Source of the DNA: Sphingobacterium thalpophilum
GTDB taxonomy: Bacteria; Bacteroidota; Bacteroidia; Sphingobacteriales; Sphingobacteriaceae
Reading direction: 5' to 3'
Assembly (NCBI RefSeq): GCF_901482695.1
Contig: NZ_LR590484.1
Location: 5,022,001-5,086,000 of the forward strand
Length of the DNA stretch: 64,000 bases
Below, one piece after another: positions 8,001-17,182 of the stretch; position 1 is the stretch's first letter, and every line of letters starts with the position of its first letter. The translations under genes were made by a program, and so were the position numbers. The notes under the pieces were generated by a model, which did not search any database, was not told the DNA's origin, and worked only from the letters and a program-made list of their open reading frames with translations.

Positions 8001-8720
8001 CTAAAAACGGTAACCAAAAGACAGGGCTGTGCGGATCCCGGCAAATGGTCCGCTCGTACGGAGGGTCACCCCCTCAGCGCTGACTTCTTTTTGGAGATCG
8101 ATGACGTCGATGTCAAAGTCATCCAGCTGTTTCTGCACCTCGCGCTGTTCGTCCGCATTGAGCGGCGTCTTGCCCTCAAACGTCCCCTTGTTAAAACCAT
8201 AGCTGGGACCGATGATACGCCAGTCGAGATAAATATCTTCGCCGAGGCGCCACTGGCTACCGATGGCTACACCGGCAGTAAAGGCATTCAATGCGCCCGA
8301 TATGGCGACTTCTTTCTGGTAGTTCGACTGGTCGACCGAAAGTACTGTACTCAGCGTATAGTTGGAATATTTGACAAAAGGAGCGACGTAGAATCCCCGC
8401 AGTGCTTCTTTGTCGCCCAGGTAAAACCGGACCTCGGGCGTAAACGAAAAAGCCCCGAGTTTGGCGCCGCCCAGGATATCGTACTCGTCATCAACTGCAG
8501 ACTCCCATAGTGAACGAAAGGGTAGTCCGGATTTGGGCCGAAGGCTTAGTGTACCGCTCAGTGAAATGCGGTCCTGAAGGGCTCTTTCATATTCAAGCGC
8601 CACATTGCCAGCCGTCAGCGGCAGAAGATTCAGTTTGACCAAATTGGATTTCTCCTGCGCCTTCAATGCCGTTGCTGCGAACAAGCCAAGCGAAAGCAGG
8701 ATAAGGTGATGTTGTTTCAT
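8001..8720 (-). CDS. Outer-membrane-type protein, DUF3575-like
   Basis: A 239-residue protein beginning at ATG 8720 (MKQHHLILLSLGLF), chosen over ATG 8810 because it gives a clean signal peptide ending in ALKA-QEKS. The mature part has alternating hydrophobic/polar strands, a start of NLLPLTAGNVALEYERAL as in DUF3575 proteins, and a C-terminal aromatic residue (ALSFGYRF) typical of outer-membrane beta barrels. An acidic, coiled region near residues 185-215 (NADEQREVQKQLDDFDID) is probably an extracellular loop. Function is unknown. It stands alone: the next gene upstream is divergent. Confidence 0.8.
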   Translation of the reverse strand: MKQHHLILLSLGLFAATALKAQEKSNLVKLNLLPLTAGNVALEYERALQDRISLSGTLSLRPKSGLPFRSLWESAVDDEYDILGGAKLGAFSFTPEVRFYLGDKEALRGFYVAPFVKYSNYTLSTVLSVDQSNYQKEVAISGALNAFTAGVAIGSQWRLGEDIYLDWRIIGPSYGFNKGTFEGKTPLNADEQREVQKQLDDFDIDVIDLQKEVSAEGVTLRTSGPFAGIRTALSFGYRF

Positions 8721-8957
8721 AGTCGATGCTGTGTACAGGAACCAAATATATCGGATTATCTGCTGACATCCAATGAAATTATACAATTTGTTAAATTCTC
8801 TTATATTCATAAAATTACCGTTCAGTAGGGCTTATCGCCCCTTAAACAAACGTCCCTTGGGCCGATTTGGTTGGATCAGCGTACGTTAATATCACTGGCT
8901 TGTTAAAAAAGATAACCGGAATTTATCAATTGAACAAAATTTGTCTATTTTAAACCC

Positions 8958-9830
8958 ATGATACTGCGCGAAGTAACCCCTTTGTCGGAAAAAGATTGTT
9001 TCATGGTGTTTGCCAGAGAAAAATCCTGTTTTGATTTCCCGATCCATGTGCATTCGGAATTTGAGCTGAACTTTATCGAGAACGCTGCAGGGGCGCAGCG
9101 GATTGTCGGTGACAGCATAGAAGAGATCGACCACATGGAATTGACTCTGATCGCCAACGCTAACCTCGAGCATGGCTGGTTTGATCACAACTGCCGCTCC
9201 CAGCAAATTTCGGAAATCACCATTCAGTTCCAGCCGGATCTGCTTGGCGAAACCCTACTCAACAAAAATCAATTTCGATCCATACGTCAACTGTTTGAAA
9301 AAGCAGCCTATGGGGTGACATTCAGCAAAGGTACCATTGCGGGAGTATGTGCAGATATTAAGAAACTGAGCAAAGAGAAAGATGGCTTCCACTCGGTCAT
9401 AGGACTCTATGACCTGCTCTATAAGCTGTCCCTGGACGACGATATGAGGGAGCTCTGCAGTCGTTCCTTCCACAGTAGTATCAGACGCCATGACAGCAGG
9501 CGTGTCGAAAAGGTACTGCAATATCTCTCCCGGAATTACCAAGGCGAGGTCTCGTTGAGCGAAGCTGCGGATCTGATCGGAATGACGGAAGTATCGCTAA
9601 GCCGGTTCCTGAAACAGCGGACGGGCAGAACCTTTATCGATACCTTAAACGATATCCGGCTCGGGCATGCCAGCCGCCTCCTTGTCGACACAACCCACAA
9701 TGTTGCGGAAGTAGCACTGCTCTCCGGCTTCAATAACCTTTCTAACTTTAACCGCATTTTTATGAAGAAAAAAGGAACGACGCCCACCGCATTCCGGGAT
9801 AAATACCGCAATTCGAAATTCTATTTATAG
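8958..9830 (+). CDS. AraC-family regulator, probable regulator of the mannan locus
   Basis: This 290-residue protein has an N-terminal cupin-like sensor (FPIHVHSEFELNFIENAAG around residues 25-45) and a C-terminal AraC HTH domain (about residues 190-290) with VSLSEAADLIGMTEVSLSRFLK and the second helix-turn-helix ending FMKKKGTTPTAFR. Cupin-type AraC proteins bind mono- or disaccharides. It lies 183 bases before and in the same direction as the SusC gene, which makes it the obvious local regulator of the glycan locus. Most Bacteroides mannan loci use hybrid two-component systems instead, so this is a different arrangement. The ligand is not known. Confidence 0.87.
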   Translation: MILREVTPLSEKDCFMVFAREKSCFDFPIHVHSEFELNFIENAAGAQRIVGDSIEEIDHMELTLIANANLEHGWFDHNCRSQQISEITIQFQPDLLGETLLNKNQFRSIRQLFEKAAYGVTFSKGTIAGVCADIKKLSKEKDGFHSVIGLYDLLYKLSLDDDMRELCSRSFHSSIRRHDSRRVEKVLQYLSRNYQGEVSLSEAADLIGMTEVSLSRFLKQRTGRTFIDTLNDIRLGHASRLLVDTTHNVAEVALLSGFNNLSNFNRIFMKKKGTTPTAFRDKYRNSKFYL

Positions 9831-9959
9831 GCTACGGTAATAGCAGAGTTAAAATAATACAGTATACAAACACATCCTACAAAGCCTGTATCACGATTAT
9901 TGGTTGTAATTCCATAAGGATAAGATAAAAAAGTATTAATTACGAGACGACATTCTCCC

Positions 9960-9967
9960 TAGTTTTG
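9960..9967 (+). promoter_or_regulatory. Candidate -7 box for the SusC operon
   Basis: TAGTTTTG matches the Bacteroidota -7 consensus TAnnTTTG and lies 46 bases before the SusC start codon. No TTG-type -33 element is seen at the right distance, as might be expected of a promoter needing an activator. One chance match is plausible in AT-rich DNA. Confidence 0.35.
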
Positions 9968-10013
9968 GTTTTAGATAAAGCAATTTAAATAACCAATTTT
10001 AAGGGAACTCAAA

Positions 10014-13000
10014 ATGATCAAGAAAATCTTTTATGCCTGTATGGTCGCCGGACTGACACCAATGGTCACTTTTGCCCAGAAGGCACAGCTCTCCGGAAGG
10101 GTGTTTAACCAGCAGACCAACGGGGCAATAGCTGGGGCGACAGTGCGTACCGGAGCCGGCCAGTCTACGCTCACAGATGCAAATGGCAACTACAGGCTAG
10201 AGGTCAGCGTCGGGGACAACCTCTATGTTTCTTTTCTCGGGATGGAAACACGAACACATAAAATCACTGGCCAGCAATCGCTTAATATTTACCTGATCCC
10301 AAAAGCAGATGTACTTGATGAGGTCGTGGTCGTCGGCTATGGCAAGGTTAAAAAAAGAGATCTTTCAGGGGCGGTGAGCCAGGTAAAAGCAGGGGATATT
10401 CTGGCCGGAAATCCGGCGCCCAGTATCAATCAGGCGCTGCAGGGGAGAATGGCGGGTGTCAGTGTCAACCAAAACGACGGTGCTCCGGGCGCTGGAGTAT
10501 CCATTACCATCCGCGGTACCAATTCCTTTTCGACTAACTCACAGCCTCTTTATATTGTGGATGGAATACCTTATGACATGGCATCTACACCAAGCAGCAG
10601 CGCCAACGAAAACAACAATCAGACCGCCAACGCCCTGGCGTCAATCAATCCCAACGACATTGAGTCTATTGAAGTGCTGAAAGATGCTTCGGCTACAGCG
10701 ATATATGGATCCAGAGGAGCAAACGGTGTTGTCCTCATTACGACAAAAAGAGGAGAAAACGGAAATGAAAAAGTAGAACTGAATGCCAACTTTGGTCTGG
10801 CTACGCTTGGCCGGCGAGTCAGTATGCTTAAACCTTTTGATTACGCAAATTACATTAACGAACAGGCTGTCAATAGCAAATATTATGAAGGAGTAGATTA
10901 TCAGATATTACCTTACCCCGGTACTTGGAATTACCCCACCATAAATGGTCAGCCTGTAACTTCCTCGGGAAAGTACCAGCCGGCACCGGAGGATTTCCTG
11001 AATCAGGGCATCAGAACGGATCAGTACGGCAATCAGACGTTAGTCCAGGGAGCTGACTGGCAGGATGAAATCTACCAGAATGGCTTTTCTCAGGAATATA
11101 ATCTCAGCGTTTCGGGCGGGAGTGAAAAGGGATGGCACATGTTTTCCGGAAACTTTCTGAACCAGGGAGGTATCATCAAAAACTCCGACTATCAACGGGT
11201 GGCACTGCGGACCAACATCGGGCGGAAGGTCAGATCGTGGCTCGAACTGGGCGCCAATATCAATTACACCAATGGGCTTACCAACTTCGCAAAATCCAAT
11301 GCATATGATTACGGCATCATTCGCTCAGCGCTGATATTCCCGGTAACATATGGGCCGGATATGAGCACGATTGAATCTGATCAGCTGAACTGGCTCGCCT
11401 CCAACCCTGGGGTATATGTCAATACGGCTAAGGACCAGCTCAGAGCAAACAATGTATTTAGCTCTTCCTATGCAAGCGTCAAGCTGTTGCCCTATTTGAC
11501 TTTCCGTCAAAACCTCGGCTTCGGCTACTCGAATAATAACCGGAACACCTATTATAACCGGAATACACAGGAGGGTAGAGCTCCTAAAAATGGCAGTGCG
11601 GGACAGAGCGACAATTGGTATCAGAGCCTTACCAGTGAATCGTTGCTGACATTTGACAAGACGTTCAGGCAGGACCATAGCCTGAACCTGGTGACGGGCT
11701 TTACGTACGAACAGGCCAATTACGCCTCCAAATCAATGACAGCAACCAATTTTCCAAATGATATTACTGGAGAATTTGACATGTCCGCGGGTCTCAACCC
11801 CGGTCCCCTTGTCAGCAATCGCGGACGCACGCAGCTGGCCTCGGTACTGGCGCGGGCCAACTATTCGTATAAAGGGAAATATATTGCTACCGCTTCTTTC
11901 CGCCGAGATGGATCCAGCCGGCTCACTGTAGGTCAGAAATTTGCAAATTTCCTTTCCGGAGCATTGGCATGGCGGCTTTCGGAAGAGCAATTTGTCAGAA
12001 ATCTCAACATTTTCAACGACCTGAAACTGCGGGCCAGTTACGGACGTACCGGTAATCAGGGGGTGAATGCCTATCAGACACGCGCTTATCTCGCAGTGGC
12101 AAATTATCCACTCGGAGGAGCCTTGAGCAGCGGCTTTGCCGAGGTGGACTGGCGTGGTGCGCTCAACAAAAACCTGAAATGGGAAACAACCGACCAATAC
12201 AACCTGGGACTGGATATGGCTTTCTTAAACAACCGAATCCAATTCACAATCGATGCTTACTACAAAAAGACCAACGACCTGCTGCAGAATGTAAATATCG
12301 CTTCCAGCAACGGAATGCGTACACAATGGGTCAACTCGGGATATGTAACCAACAAAGGTCTTGAGCTTACCGGAAAATTTGTTGCCATTGACCGTGAAAG
12401 CTTTAAATGGAACATAGACGCCAACATTTCGTTCAACCGCAATGCCATTGGCGGACTTGCTGCCGACCGCTTTGCAGAAAGGCTGTGGTATAACGCGGAT
12501 AATATCTTCATCCAGCGTAACGGTGTGCCAATCGGTGCGATATTCGGGTACGTGGAAGACGGTTTTTACGACAACGAGGCCGAAGTGCGTGCTGATGCTA
12601 CTTATGCCAATGCGAGTGATGCCCTGGTACGTTCAAAAATCGGTGAGATCAAATACCGTGATCTGAACGCGGACGGGCAATTGACAACCAGCGACCGCAC
12701 GATTATCGGCAATACCAATCCGGACTTTGTATTTGGTCTGACCAACAATTTTAAATTTCGCGAATTCACATTGGGATTCTTCTGGCAGGGCTCTGTTGGC
12801 AACGATATCTTTAACGGTAACCTGATCGATATGAAAATGGCCAATATCGGAAACATCACACAGGACATCTATGACGCACGGTGGACAGAAACCAATAAGC
12901 AGCAGGCACTTTGGCCAAAAGCGGTATCAACTTACAACCGTACGATGTTAACCTCAGACCGATATGTCGAAAATGGGTCATATCTACGCCTCAAGAATAT

Positions 13001-13211
13001 CAATCTCGGCTATACATTCAAAAATCCGTTCAAAGGACTTCATGGGCTTTACGTATATGCCAGTGCTACCAATCTGCTGACCATCACGGATTACAGCTGG
13101 TTTGACCCAGATGTCAATGCTTTCGGTGGCGACGCCTCCCGCAAAGGTGTTGATATTTATTCATATCCAAGCAGCAGAACATTCTCCCTGGGGTTTAAAG
13201 CAGAATTTTAA
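10014..13211 (+). CDS. SusC/RagA-family TonB-dependent outer-membrane transporter
   Basis: This 1065-residue protein has a signal peptide (cleavage after TFA-Q near residue 22), a carboxypeptidase-regulatory-like beta-sandwich domain (about 25-100), a TonB box region DEVVVVGYG, a plug domain (about 120-235, with IRGTNSF and IYGSRGANGVVLITTK) and a 22-strand barrel to the C-terminus (FSLGFKAEF). SusC proteins import oligosaccharides across the outer membrane together with a SusD lid. The SusD gene follows after 21 bases, then mannan-degrading enzymes, so the substrate is probably manno- or glucomanno-oligosaccharides. No anti-sigma-factor interaction domain is present at the N-terminus, which fits control by an AraC protein. 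Confidence 0.95.
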   Translation: MIKKIFYACMVAGLTPMVTFAQKAQLSGRVFNQQTNGAIAGATVRTGAGQSTLTDANGNYRLEVSVGDNLYVSFLGMETRTHKITGQQSLNIYLIPKADVLDEVVVVGYGKVKKRDLSGAVSQVKAGDILAGNPAPSINQALQGRMAGVSVNQNDGAPGAGVSITIRGTNSFSTNSQPLYIVDGIPYDMASTPSSSANENNNQTANALASINPNDIESIEVLKDASATAIYGSRGANGVVLITTKRGENGNEKVELNANFGLATLGRRVSMLKPFDYANYINEQAVNSKYYEGVDYQILPYPGTWNYPTINGQPVTSSGKYQPAPEDFLNQGIRTDQYGNQTLVQGADWQDEIYQNGFSQEYNLSVSGGSEKGWHMFSGNFLNQGGIIKNSDYQRVALRTNIGRKVRSWLELGANINYTNGLTNFAKSNAYDYGIIRSALIFPVTYGPDMSTIESDQLNWLASNPGVYVNTAKDQLRANNVFSSSYASVKLLPYLTFRQNLGFGYSNNNRNTYYNRNTQEGRAPKNGSAGQSDNWYQSLTSESLLTFDKTFRQDHSLNLVTGFTYEQANYASKSMTATNFPNDITGEFDMSAGLNPGPLVSNRGRTQLASVLARANYSYKGKYIATASFRRDGSSRLTVGQKFANFLSGALAWRLSEEQFVRNLNIFNDLKLRASYGRTGNQGVNAYQTRAYLAVANYPLGGALSSGFAEVDWRGALNKNLKWETTDQYNLGLDMAFLNNRIQFTIDAYYKKTNDLLQNVNIASSNGMRTQWVNSGYVTNKGLELTGKFVAIDRESFKWNIDANISFNRNAIGGLAADRFAERLWYNADNIFIQRNGVPIGAIFGYVEDGFYDNEAEVRADATYANASDALVRSKIGEIKYRDLNADGQLTTSDRTIIGNTNPDFVFGLTNNFKFREFTLGFFWQGSVGNDIFNGNLIDMKMANIGNITQDIYDARWTETNKQQALWPKAVSTYNRTMLTSDRYVENGSYLRLKNINLGYTFKNPFKGLHGLYVYASATNLLTITDYSWFDPDVNAFGGDASRKGVDIYSYPSSRTFSLGFKAEF

Positions 13212-13232
13212 CAGAACCTAAATGCATGTATT

Positions 13233-15005
13233 ATGACGACTAAAAACTATAAATTATATCTTAAATACGCCTTGATAGCATCGATTGGGCTTGTAGGCTT
13301 GAGTTCGTGCGAAAAGATGCTGGACGAAAAGAAATTTGACTTTGTCGATCCAGAGGATATCCCTGATTCGGACGAAGGAGTCAATCAATGGGTCGTAGGA
13401 ACCTATAGCAAGCTGCTGGACGATATGTTCCGGTGGAGCCTGTTTCCGCCGGCGCTCGAATTTGACTGTGACTATATGACGGGGCCTGACTGGTCATTTG
13501 GATCACTCGGCGCAGGCAACTTTCAGAACAATGAATACACCACGGCAATGTGGGAAAAACCGTATGCGATTATCCACCGGGCCAATCTCGCGCTGGAAAA
13601 CATAGAGCCCATGAGCAAAGCATCCGAAGCAGTCAAGAAAAACGGGATGGGGGAACTCTATTTCCTGAAAGCTTATTCGTATTTTTTGCTGGTGCGCGCC
13701 TTTGGTGAGGTCCCTATACGCACTGCGTCGGTCAATTCGGGTGCAGATCTCAATCAGCCCCGGCAGCCCATCGCCAAGGTCTATGCGCATATCATCGAAC
13801 TGTTGACCAAGGCCGAGACAATGCTCTATAAAAACACCGACAGCGGCTATCAGGAAGGCCGTGTGTCTGCCGGTGCAGCAGCCTCATTGTTGGCCAAAGT
13901 ATATGTCACAATGGCCTCAGCGTCCTTACAATCCGGAAATGTAACCGTAAGAGGTGGACAGCCCTACAGTATGAACGGAAGCGAAAAGGTATACACCAAC
14001 CCAGTTTCATTTACCGTATCCAAAAAACAGGTGGCTGGCTATGAAAGTTTTAGTGCCAAGGAGTATTTTGAGAAAGCCCGGGACAAAGCCCTTCAGGTCA
14101 TCAACGGCGAGTATGGAAACTACGGTCTACTGAGCTATGACAACTTGTGGTCGCGTGCCCACAAGAACAAGACTGAACATATCTGGACCTTACAGTCCAT
14201 GTCGGCGGATCAAAAATACGGCGTCACGTTTTCACAGGGCTATAACGGGACTTACAATGACCAGGGCTACATACAAACGGGACTATGGTGGGGCATGCGT
14301 GACCATTGGTATAAGCTCTTCGAAAGCAAAGATCTACGTATCGTCAAAGGGGTGATGCATCGCTGGATCAGACAAGGAGATGACTCTGGCTGGGGCGGGG
14401 GGTCTTACTATCCAAACAACGAGGAATATACGAAAAAAGCGAAGGGTTATACCGACGAAAATGGCAAGTGGGTACCGCCGGTCGCGCCATTTAATGACGG
14501 GGCTCAGTACCGTAGTGAGAAGTCGCCGGCGTTTTTGGCGTTCCTAACGAAATATAGTGATGTCAGTAACAACAAACTCGAACGTACAGATGCCCCCTGG
14601 TATTTCCTTCGATTTGCGGATGTGTTACTCATCTATGCAGAGGCAGCCAATGAGGCAGACAACAGTACTGCAGCACGTACATTGGCATTGGCAAAGCTCA
14701 ACCAGGTCCGCGGGCGGAGCAATGCCTCGCCCCGTCGGCTTACAGGTGATGGCAATATCGACAGCCAAAGTGCGTTCCGCTCCGCAGTACTGGAAGAAAG
14801 AGCCATGGAATTCGCACTTGAAGGCGACCGGCGTTGGGATTTGATCCGCTGGGGGATTTACCTCGATGTCATGAATAGGATTGGGGGAACAGATGAAGTG
14901 GGGGTCGTCAAAATACGGTCCGAGAAACATTTGCTGTACCCGATACCAAATTCAGAAGTGGGGGTCAATACGACGATCACCACCAACAACCCGGGATGGA
15001 ATTAA
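13233..15005 (+). CDS. SusD/RagB-family surface lipoprotein
   Basis: This 590-residue lipoprotein has a lipobox at GLSSC (Cys about residue 27), TPR-like helices in its N-terminal half (MGELYFLKAYSYFLLVRAFGEVPI) and the family C-terminal signature RAMEFALEGDRRWDLIRWG with YPIPNSEV. SusD proteins sit on the cell surface as the lid of the SusC barrel and bind the glycan. It is encoded 21 bases after SusC. Several aromatic residues (WWGMRDHWY, SGWGGGSYY) are candidate sugar-stacking positions, as expected for linear beta-mannan or glucomannan chains; this is inference. Confidence 0.95.
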   Translation: MTTKNYKLYLKYALIASIGLVGLSSCEKMLDEKKFDFVDPEDIPDSDEGVNQWVVGTYSKLLDDMFRWSLFPPALEFDCDYMTGPDWSFGSLGAGNFQNNEYTTAMWEKPYAIIHRANLALENIEPMSKASEAVKKNGMGELYFLKAYSYFLLVRAFGEVPIRTASVNSGADLNQPRQPIAKVYAHIIELLTKAETMLYKNTDSGYQEGRVSAGAAASLLAKVYVTMASASLQSGNVTVRGGQPYSMNGSEKVYTNPVSFTVSKKQVAGYESFSAKEYFEKARDKALQVINGEYGNYGLLSYDNLWSRAHKNKTEHIWTLQSMSADQKYGVTFSQGYNGTYNDQGYIQTGLWWGMRDHWYKLFESKDLRIVKGVMHRWIRQGDDSGWGGGSYYPNNEEYTKKAKGYTDENGKWVPPVAPFNDGAQYRSEKSPAFLAFLTKYSDVSNNKLERTDAPWYFLRFADVLLIYAEAANEADNSTAARTLALAKLNQVRGRSNASPRRLTGDGNIDSQSAFRSAVLEERAMEFALEGDRRWDLIRWGIYLDVMNRIGGTDEVGVVKIRSEKHLLYPIPNSEVGVNTTITTNNPGWN

Positions 15006-15027
15006 TGTACACCTAAATTAAATTCAC

Positions 15028-16182
15028 ATGAAAATCTACAATCGCTCTTTATTATATCTGCTGGTATGTGCTGGCCTTGCTGGCACAACGGTGGCCTGTC
15101 AGAAAGATATTGCCAACTATAACAACACATACGATGACCAGTTGACCTCGAATGGTCCTCCGGTCATTGAAAAAATTTCCACTGCGGGCGACCTGAACGT
15201 GTCCATCAGCAGCGGAGCATTGACCGACATGATAGTTTTGCAGGGAAGCAACCTTGCGGAAGTCAAGTCCATAAAATTTAACGATGTCGAGGTCGATCTG
15301 TCGACGGTATACGCGGTGAGGTCCCGTATCACCTTACCGATACCCCGGGTTGTACCGACAACGGTCAACAACAAGCTTGCGCTGGTGACGGCCAAAGGAA
15401 GTACTGAATTTCCGTTTGAAGTCAGAATCCCCAACTTGGTCGTTGAGGGGCTTTACAACGAGTTTGTGGCAGCGGGGGATACAGCAGTCCTCGTCGGTAA
15501 ATACCTGGATCTTTATAAGCTGGATACGGCCAATGGTAAATTTGTGATCGACAACAAGGAGCTAAAGCCCCTGCGCAGTGTTGCTGATTCCATCTACTTT
15601 GTGATCCCTGCCGGGACAGCAGATGGTGCCGTACTCTCGGTTTCGAGCCCCCTGGTGGCAGTGCCAAAGCAGATCAGCTTTCGTGAAAAAGGACTGTCCA
15701 TGCTGGACATCAAGTCCCTTTCGGACTATGTCACGGATGGTAAAGCCAGCGGCGATCCTAAACTGCTACCGGGCTTTGACCGTTTCCTGCGCGTGCGCCG
15801 ATCGTTCGATGCCTGGTCCTGGAACGGCATTTTCTGGTCTGGCTTTGATCTGAATGATGCCGCGATACTGGCCAATCCTAAAGATTACTATGTCAAATTT
15901 GAGATCAACACCAAAAGTACGGCTTCTATCAGTCAGGGGAATTTTATCTTGGGCGGGGACAGGCAGGAGACACGTTACAACCCAGCCGAGAATGGTGCCC
16001 TGAATACGTACGGCCAATGGAAGACCATGCGGATCGATCTGACCGAATTTTATAAAGATGCCTCTCAGAGCAACGGGACTTATCTTAAAGCAGGATGGAA
16101 TGCTTTCGTATTTTCTTACCAGCCTACTGTGGATGTCAATGACGACTTCAGTGTGTGTAATTTCCGGATCGTAAAAAAATAG
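15028..16182 (+). CDS. Surface glycan-binding lipoprotein (SGBP-like, IPT/TIG-type)
   Basis: This 384-residue protein carries a lipoprotein signal ending TTVACQK and then one or more IPT/TIG-like immunoglobulin folds (about residues 40-210, with IVLQGSNLAEVKSIKFNDVEV). A C-terminal jelly-roll-like segment (about 225-384) contains many Trp and Tyr residues, including RSFDAWSWNGIFWSG. Placement directly after SusD is typical of surface glycan-binding proteins that help capture polysaccharide. No catalytic residues are seen. The gene is followed without a gap by the SD and TTG start of the GH5 gene. Confidence 0.85.
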   Translation: MKIYNRSLLYLLVCAGLAGTTVACQKDIANYNNTYDDQLTSNGPPVIEKISTAGDLNVSISSGALTDMIVLQGSNLAEVKSIKFNDVEVDLSTVYAVRSRITLPIPRVVPTTVNNKLALVTAKGSTEFPFEVRIPNLVVEGLYNEFVAAGDTAVLVGKYLDLYKLDTANGKFVIDNKELKPLRSVADSIYFVIPAGTADGAVLSVSSPLVAVPKQISFREKGLSMLDIKSLSDYVTDGKASGDPKLLPGFDRFLRVRRSFDAWSWNGIFWSGFDLNDAAILANPKDYYVKFEINTKSTASISQGNFILGGDRQETRYNPAENGALNTYGQWKTMRIDLTEFYKDASQSNGTYLKAGWNAFVFSYQPTVDVNDDFSVCNFRIVKK

Positions 16183-16187
16183 GAGGT
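16181..16187 (+). promoter_or_regulatory. Strong Shine-Dalgarno before the TTG start of the GH5 gene
   Basis: AGGAGGT overlaps the TAG stop codon of the upstream gene and lies five bases before TTG 16193. Clear Shine-Dalgarno sequences are rare in this lineage, so it both supports the TTG start and suggests coupled translation. Confidence 0.65.
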
Positions 16188-16192
16188 TACAG

Positions 16193-17182
16193 TTGAAAAA
16201 GTGTTTGTATGGTAGTCTGCTAATGTTGACCTTGTTGCCATCTGCTTCATGCCGAACTAAATTGATCAGTCCGCAATCTGATGCCAGAACCGTCGTAGCC
16301 CGACACGGTCAGCTCCGCGTGTCGGGCACAGCACTTGTCGATGCGCGCTCCGATACAGTGACCGTCCACGGTGTAAGCCTGGGCTGGCACAACTGGTGGC
16401 CGCGGTTTTATAATGCACAGACCATCCGCTGGCTTAAAAAGGACTGGAATATTGAGGTTGTGAGAGCTGCTATTGGTGTAGAGCCTGACCAGGGCTACTT
16501 GCAAAATCCAGAGACAGCGCTAAAAAGCTTATATGAGGTGGTAGATGCAGCAATAGCAGCGGGAGTATACGTTATCGTGGATTGGCACGCACACCAACTA
16601 CATCCGCAGCAGGCAAAGGAATTTTTTCGACTTGTGGCACAGAAGTACGGGACGTACCCGAATGTCATTTATGAGATTTTTAATGAGCCCGTGAATACCA
16701 CTTGGGTGGAAATTCAGGCTTATGCTCAAGAGGTGATCCCCGCCATTCGGGCGATCGACCCAGACAATATTATTTTGGTCGGATGCCCCAATTGGGATCA
16801 GGATATTCACCTTGTTGCTGACAAGCCGTTAGAGGGGTTTAGCAACCTGATGTATACGGTACACTTCTATGCAGGCACACATAAGCAGTTTCTTCGCGAA
16901 CGTACGGAATATGCACTTGGTAAAGGTATTCCAATTTTTGTGTCGGAATGCGCAGGGATGAATGCCGATGGTGATGGGTCGATCGATTGGACTGAATGGG
17001 AAGCTTGGAAAAAATGGATGGCCCGACATAAACTCAGCTGGATTGCCTGGTCTATAGCGGACAAAAATGAAAGCTGTTCCATGATTACTGATCAGCAAGC
17101 GCCTGCAAGTGGCTGGTCTCAGAGCCAGCTTAAACCCTGGGGAAAAATGGTAAGACAAGATTTAAAAACGATCAATAAATGA
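16193..17182 (+). CDS. GH5-family endo-glycanase lipoprotein (endoglucanase or glucomannanase)
   Basis: This 329-residue protein starts at TTG 16193, which is supported by the AGGAGGT just upstream and by the signal peptide that results (lipobox LPSASC). The GH5 barrel shows the acid/base Glu165 in YEIFNEP and the nucleophile Glu252 in IFVSECAG, plus GVSLGWHNWW and VDWHAHQ near the active site. The pattern is closest to the cellulase-like GH5_2 group, which cuts beta-1,4-glucosyl linkages. In a mannan locus it would suit glucomannan backbones. As a lipoprotein it is likely on the outer membrane surface or facing the periplasm. Its stop codon overlaps the next start by four bases. Confidence 0.88.
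   Translation: MKKCLYGSLLMLTLLPSASCRTKLISPQSDARTVVARHGQLRVSGTALVDARSDTVTVHGVSLGWHNWWPRFYNAQTIRWLKKDWNIEVVRAAIGVEPDQGYLQNPETALKSLYEVVDAAIAAGVYVIVDWHAHQLHPQQAKEFFRLVAQKYGTYPNVIYEIFNEPVNTTWVEIQAYAQEVIPAIRAIDPDNIILVGCPNWDQDIHLVADKPLEGFSNLMYTVHFYAGTHKQFLRERTEYALGKGIPIFVSECAGMNADGDGSIDWTEWEAWKKWMARHKLSWIAWSIADKNESCSMITDQQAPASGWSQSQLKPWGKMVRQDLKTINK

Noticed and set aside
7977..8510. 177-codon open frame on the plus strand
   Set aside because: It is antisense to the DUF3575-like outer-membrane protein with signal peptide and C-terminal aromatic residue; no motif in this frame.
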